Shown here: positions 60,389 through 64,000 of the stretch, one piece after another
Position numbering within the stretch: the stretch's first letter is position 1
How the letters are laid out: each line of letters begins with the position of its first letter
Source: Nonomuraea gerenzanensis
GTDB lineage: Bacteria > Actinomycetota > Actinomycetes > Streptosporangiales > Streptosporangiaceae
Assembly: GCF_020215645.1 (NCBI RefSeq)
Contig: NZ_CP084058.1
Location: 10,780,501 to 10,844,500 of the forward strand
Length of the DNA stretch: 64,000 bases
Direction of reading: 5' to 3'
Made by a program: the position numbers and the translations under genes
Notes under the pieces: generated by a model
Seen by the model: the letters and a program-made list of their open reading frames with translations, nothing else
What the model was told of the DNA's origin: nothing
Databases searched by the model: none

Positions 60389-61708
60389 ATGACGAGAGCC
60401 GCGTGGCCCATCGCGGCGCTGCTGGTCGGTTACCCGGTCTGGTGGGCGCTCGGCTTCGGCGGGCTGTCGGTGATCGTGGTGGCCGGGCCCATGGCGGCGG
60501 TGTTGTGGCGGCGGCGGCCGATCCGGGTGCCCCGCGGGTTCGGGCTGTGGTTGCTGCTGCTGGCCGGGTACCTGGTCAGCGGGCTGATGCTGGCCGAGTC
60601 GCCGCCCGGCACGTACGGCGAGCTGGGGGCGGGCCGGCTGCTCGGCTACGGCATGCGGCTGGCGCTCTACTGCTCCGTCCTGGTCATGGTGCTCTACCTG
60701 GGCAACCTCACCGAGCGGGAGCTGCCGCAGCTGCGCCTGGTGCGCATGCTGGGGGTGCTGTTCGTCAGCACGGTCGCGGGCGGGCTGCTCGGCGTGTTCT
60801 TCCCCGGCTTCGGCTACACCTCGCCGGTGGAGCTGCTGCTGCCGGAGTGGATCAGCGGCAACTCGTTCGTGCAGAACCTCATCCACCCCACCGCCGCGCA
60901 GACGCAGAAGGTGCTCGGCTTCGCCTCCCCCAGGCCCGAGGCGCCGTACGAGTGGGCCAACGCCTGGGGCAGCAACGCCTCGGTGCTGCTGGTCTGGTTC
61001 GTGGTGGGCTGGTGGGTGTACGGCGGGGCGCGGCACCGGCTCCTCGTGGCCGTGGTGCTCGCCCTGGCCGCCATCCCCGTCGTGTACTCGCTCAACCGCG
61101 GCCTGTGGATCGGCCTCGGCCTGGCCGTGCTGTACGTCATCGTCCGCGTGGGCGGGCGCACCAGGGCCGCGCTGTGCGGCGCGCTCGCGGCGGCGGCGCT
61201 GGCGTTCGCGCTCAGCCCGCTCGCCTCCCTGTTCGCCCAGCGCCTGGACAGCCCGCACTCCAACGACATCCGCGCCTTCACCGTCAGCGCCACCCTCACC
61301 GCGGCCGGCCACTCCCCCGTGATCGGGTACGGCAACACCCGCAACGCCACCGGCAACCACCGGACGATCACCACGGGCAAGACCGACTGGTGCGACACCT
61401 GCGGCCATCCACCCCTGGGCAGCGACGGGCAGCTCTGGCTGCTGATCATCACGCAGGGCTTCACCGGGGCCGCGCTGTACGTGGCGTTCTTCCTCGGCGC
61501 GATCCGGCGCCACTGGCGTGACCGCAGCCCCGTCGGGCTGGCCGGGGTGCTGGTGATGGGGCTCGTGCTGTTCTACATGTTCGTCTACGACGGCCTGGTC
61601 ACGCCCCTGACCCTCTACCTCGTCTCGTTCGCCCTCCTGTGGCGCAACGCGCAGGCGGGCGACCGATCTGACGCGGCGCCCGCGCGAGCGGCGGAGGAGG
61701 GCGGATGA
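60389..61708 (+). CDS. Wzy polymerase/O-antigen-ligase-like protein
   Basis: 439 aa with about eleven membrane helices and a large loop between helices of residues 240-330 (SNDIRAFTVSATLTAAGHSP, GYGNTRN). The architecture and hydrophobicity match Wzy/WaaL O-antigen polymerase/ligase membrane proteins. It would polymerise or transfer the saccharide outside the membrane. It lies 10 bp after the Wzz-like gene and overlaps the next by 4 bp (ATGA). Confidence 0.82.
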   Translation: MTRAAWPIAALLVGYPVWWALGFGGLSVIVVAGPMAAVLWRRRPIRVPRGFGLWLLLLAGYLVSGLMLAESPPGTYGELGAGRLLGYGMRLALYCSVLVMVLYLGNLTERELPQLRLVRMLGVLFVSTVAGGLLGVFFPGFGYTSPVELLLPEWISGNSFVQNLIHPTAAQTQKVLGFASPRPEAPYEWANAWGSNASVLLVWFVVGWWVYGGARHRLLVAVVLALAAIPVVYSLNRGLWIGLGLAVLYVIVRVGGRTRAALCGALAAAALAFALSPLASLFAQRLDSPHSNDIRAFTVSATLTAAGHSPVIGYGNTRNATGNHRTITTGKTDWCDTCGHPPLGSDGQLWLLIITQGFTGAALYVAFFLGAIRRHWRDRSPVGLAGVLVMGLVLFYMFVYDGLVTPLTLYLVSFALLWRNAQAGDRSDAAPARAAEEGG

Positions 61709-62613
61709 GGGACGCCGCCGTCCGGCTCGGGTACCTGGCGGAGACCGTGCGGCTGCTGTACCCGGGGCCAGGCTCGCCCCGGGCGTACACGCTGCTGCCG
61801 CACGCCGCCGTGCCGCGCAGGCTGGCGCCGCGCCGCTGGTGGCACCTGGGCTCCCGGGTCGTGGTGCCGGTCGAGGGGTCCATCGCGGCGCACCTCAGCG
61901 ACGTCTTCCACCGGCCGGTGGAGACCGTCCTGCACGTGCGTCCCGCGCTGCGGGCCAACCGCAAGCCCATCCTGGAGGCCCGCTCGGGCGGGCGACGGCT
62001 GGCGTTCGTGAAGATCGGGGACAGCGCGCGGGCGCGCGCCCTGATCACCGCCGAGGCGGCGGCGCTGCGCCGGCTGGCCGGGCTGTCCCTGGAGACGGTC
62101 ACCGCCCCCGCCGTGCTGCACCACGGCGACTGGCGCGGGCTGTCGGTGCTGGCGCTGTCGCCGCTGCCCGTGCCGGGGCGGCTGCGGCGCCGCCCGGTGC
62201 CCGGCCCGTTGCTCATGGACGCGGTCAGGGAGATCGCCGGCACCGGCGGCGCCCGCCCGGCCTGGCACGGCGACCTGGCGCCGTGGAACCTGTGCCGCTC
62301 GCGCGACGGGCGGCTGCTGGTGTGGGACTGGGAGCGGTACGAGATCGGCGTGCCCCTCGGCTTCGACGCCGTGCACCACTTCTTCCAGCGGGCGCTGCGC
62401 AGGATGGCGCCGCCGGTCGCGGCCCGGGCGTGCGTGGCGCGCTCCGTACGGCTGCTGGCCCCCCTCGGCGTGTCGTCGGCGGCGGCCAGGCAGACCGCGC
62501 TGCGCTACCTCATCGCGCTGGCCGGGCGGCACGCCGCCGACGGCCACGCGCCGCTCGGCCCGCCGGAGTCCTGGCTCAACCCGGCCGTCGACCACGAGGA
62601 GCTGTTGCTGTGA
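61705..62613 (+). CDS. APH-fold phosphotransferase
   Basis: 302 aa. An APH/choline-kinase-type fold with Lys103 (FVKIGDS), Glu117, the catalytic loop HGDLAPWN (188-195) and the metal Asp208 (VWDWE). Acceptor unknown. In this operon a role in phosphorylating a sugar or glycan intermediate is the likeliest (inference), rather than antibiotic resistance. It overlaps both the polymerase and sulfotransferase genes. Confidence 0.82.
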   Translation: MRDAAVRLGYLAETVRLLYPGPGSPRAYTLLPHAAVPRRLAPRRWWHLGSRVVVPVEGSIAAHLSDVFHRPVETVLHVRPALRANRKPILEARSGGRRLAFVKIGDSARARALITAEAAALRRLAGLSLETVTAPAVLHHGDWRGLSVLALSPLPVPGRLRRRPVPGPLLMDAVREIAGTGGARPAWHGDLAPWNLCRSRDGRLLVWDWERYEIGVPLGFDAVHHFFQRALRRMAPPVAARACVARSVRLLAPLGVSSAAARQTALRYLIALAGRHAADGHAPLGPPESWLNPAVDHEELLL

Positions 62614-63464
62614 GGACGATGAAACGATCGGTCCTGTCGCTGTCGCGGGCCACCGGACGGTTCACGTCGGGGGCACGCGTGCTGCCGTCGTTCCTGATCA
62701 CGGGGGCGCAGCGGTGCGGCACCACCTCCCTGTACCGGGCGCTGGCCCAGCATCCGCTGCTGCTCAAACCCGTGCTGCACAAGGGGGTGCACTACTTCGA
62801 CGTCGCCTACTGGCGCGGGCCGGCCTGGTACCAGGCGCACTTCCCGCTGCGGGTCGGCGCGGCGCTGCTGCACCACCGGTACGGCACGCGCGCCCAGGCC
62901 TACGAGTCCTCCCCCTACTACCTGTTCCATCCGCTGGCCGGGGAGCGCATCGCCGCCGACCTGCCCGGGGTCAAGCTCATCGTGCTGGTCCGCGACCCGG
63001 TGGCGCGGGCCGTCTCCGCGCACGCCCACGAGCTGGCCAGGGGGTTCGAGACGGAGTCCCACTTCGAGTACGCCGTGGAGCTGGAGGCCCAGCGCCTGGC
63101 CGGAGCCGAGGAGCGGCTGCGGGAGTCACCGTTCGCGCTGCACCACTCGCACCGCCACCACGCCTACCTGGCCAGGGGCCGCTACGCCGACCAGCTCGAC
63201 CGGCTGGAGCCGCTGATCGGCCGCGAGCGCATCCTCGTGCTCGACAGCCACCGGTTCTTCACCGAGCCGGAGTCCGTCTACGACCGGGTGCTGGACTTCC
63301 TCGGGCTGCCGCACCTGGGCTACCCGGTGTTCGAGCGGCACAACGGGCGGGCGGCGCCGCGCCGGGTGCCCCAGGTGCTCGGGCGGGCGTTGCGGGACCA
63401 CTTCGAGGCGTACGACGCGCGGCTGGCGCGCTGGCTGGGCGAGGAGCCGTCGTGGCGGCGGTGA
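62610..63464 (+). CDS. PAPS-dependent sulfotransferase
   Basis: 284 aa. The 5'-phosphosulfate loop is ITGAQRCGTTSLYRAL (30-45) and the 3'-phosphate motif is VLVRDPVARAVSAHAHE (about 125-141) with Arg128 and Ser136. This is a carbohydrate/lipid-type sulfotransferase that would transfer sulfate from PAPS to a sugar or polysaccharide. GTG 62610 overlaps the previous stop by 4 bp with GGAG eight bases upstream. PAPS is supplied by the kinase gene 6 kb away. Residue Arg35 replaces the common Lys in the TGxxKxGTT loop. Confidence 0.9.
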   Translation: MRTMKRSVLSLSRATGRFTSGARVLPSFLITGAQRCGTTSLYRALAQHPLLLKPVLHKGVHYFDVAYWRGPAWYQAHFPLRVGAALLHHRYGTRAQAYESSPYYLFHPLAGERIAADLPGVKLIVLVRDPVARAVSAHAHELARGFETESHFEYAVELEAQRLAGAEERLRESPFALHHSHRHHAYLARGRYADQLDRLEPLIGRERILVLDSHRFFTEPESVYDRVLDFLGLPHLGYPVFERHNGRAAPRRVPQVLGRALRDHFEAYDARLARWLGEEPSWRR

Positions 63465-64000
63465 TCGGGCGCGGCGGGCTGGCCGGGCTCGGCGGGGCGG
63501 CGGCGGGGGCGCTGGCTCAGTTCGTCCTCGTGGTGGTGGTGACCAGGGCGTTCCCGGCGGCCGAGGCGGGGGCGTTCTTCACGGCGACCGCGCTGGCGCT
63601 AATGGTGGCGGGCATCGCCAAGCTGGACGCGGGGAACGGGCTGATCTACTTCATCGCCCGCGCCAAGACCTACAGCTACCTCGGTATTTCCGGATATATC
63701 CGGGCAGCACTCGTGCCGCCCACGCTCGTGGCCGCAGGCGCGGCGGTCATCCTGTACCCGCGGCTCGGGCCGCCGGCGGCGGTGCTGCCGGTCATGGTGG
63801 TGGCGGACGTGCTGCTGGCCGCCACCCGCGGGTTCGGCGTCATGCGGCCCACGGTGCTGCTCGACGGGGTGACCGTGCCGGTCGGGCAGGTCGTGCTGGT
63901 GGGCGGGGCCGCGCTGGCGGGGGTCTCCGGGTGGGGGCTGACGCTGGCGTGGGCGGTGCCGTACCTGCCGGTGGCTGTTCTGGCGGCGGCCGGGCTGCGG
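63452..64000 (+). CDS. Polysaccharide flippase (Wzx/MATE-like), partial
   Basis: The open frame from GTG 63452 (GAGGAG five bases upstream) runs off the window: at least 183 residues, with five or six hydrophobic helices and charged residues typical of the MATE/Wzx/MurJ group (FVLVVVVTRAFPAAEAG, GNGLIYFIARAKTYSYLGI). It probably flips lipid-linked oligosaccharide. The start overlaps the sulfotransferase stop by 13 bp. A 14-bp palindrome CCGGATATATCCGG lies inside at 63690-63703. Confidence 0.78.
   Translation, partial: MAAVIGRGGLAGLGGAAAGALAQFVLVVVVTRAFPAAEAGAFFTATALALMVAGIAKLDAGNGLIYFIARAKTYSYLGISGYIRAALVPPTLVAAGAAVILYPRLGPPAAVLPVMVVADVLLAATRGFGVMRPTVLLDGVTVPVGQVVLVGGAALAGVSGWGLTLAWAVPYLPVAVLAAAGLR

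Noticed and set aside
61705..62613. Aminoglycoside resistance phosphotransferase
   Set aside because: The fold motifs fit, but the gene is embedded in and overlaps an exopolysaccharide operon; a glycan-related acceptor is more plausible.

Overview
The window is chromosomal DNA from a high-GC filamentous-type actinomycete. It has dense genes, frequent GTG and TTG starts, mycothiol chemistry (Mca), an F420-type PPOX oxidoreductase, a DUF4307 protein, a Rex-type operator and many leaderless-looking genes. Gene content and codon use suggest a member of Streptosporangiales (Nonomuraea-like). The genus is an inference. No rRNA, CRISPR array, complete insertion sequence or prophage was seen.

Layout. 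0-6 kb: greA with a clean intrinsic terminator, a DUF4307 protein, mca, a small membrane protein, a GNAT protein and a YyaL-type thioredoxin-fold protein. From memory this matches the M. tuberculosis Rv1080c-Rv1084 block. 6-13 kb: class A PBP, an AsnC/Lrp regulator divergent from hppD, an RDD membrane protein, an M1-type lipoprotein peptidase and an ECF sigma factor with a membrane partner. 13-29 kb is accessory in character: ROK kinase with an in-frame repeat insertion, FIST protein, AAA+/VWA pair around a duplicated secreted protein, a barstar-domain gene broken by an in-frame amber codon, a GNAT-SnoaL fusion, a beta-lactamase-fold hydrolase, a quinone oxidoreductase, an XRE/MmyB regulator and a probable 2,2-dialkylglycine decarboxylase. 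29-37 kb: metB, cbs, SGNH hydrolase and thiolase, matching Rv1079-Rv1074c in inverted order, with a sensor kinase and a propeller lipoprotein inserted. 37-45 kb: small conserved genes, Bax inhibitor-1 protein, a tRNA with a UAA anticodon but a short variable arm, a peptide-deformylase-like gene lacking its catalytic Glu, ndh under a perfect Rex site, a family 5-like uracil-DNA glycosylase, a PadR/HAAS pair and a secreted repeat protein. 45-54 kb: the conserved ppx-DUF501-divIC-eno-mazG-lipoprotein-mfd cluster, with a decayed Ser/Thr kinase wedged between eno and mazG.

54-64 kb is the most interesting region. A methyltransferase, an APS kinase fused to a degenerate ATP-sulfurylase domain, and a TauE/SafE permease (the last two translationally coupled) sit beside a GH26-like lipoprotein. 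An overlapping operon then encodes a Wzz-like protein, a Wzy/ligase-like polymerase, an APH-fold kinase, a PAPS-type sulfotransferase and the start of a Wzx/MATE-like flippase that runs off the window. Read together this looks like a system that makes PAPS and uses it to sulfate an exported polysaccharide in a Gram-positive actinomycete. The function is inferred from domains and context.

Several genes carry recent in-frame tandem repeat expansions (YyaL, ROK, VWA, GNAT-SnoaL, the DUF2269-like gene), a repeated theme of the window.
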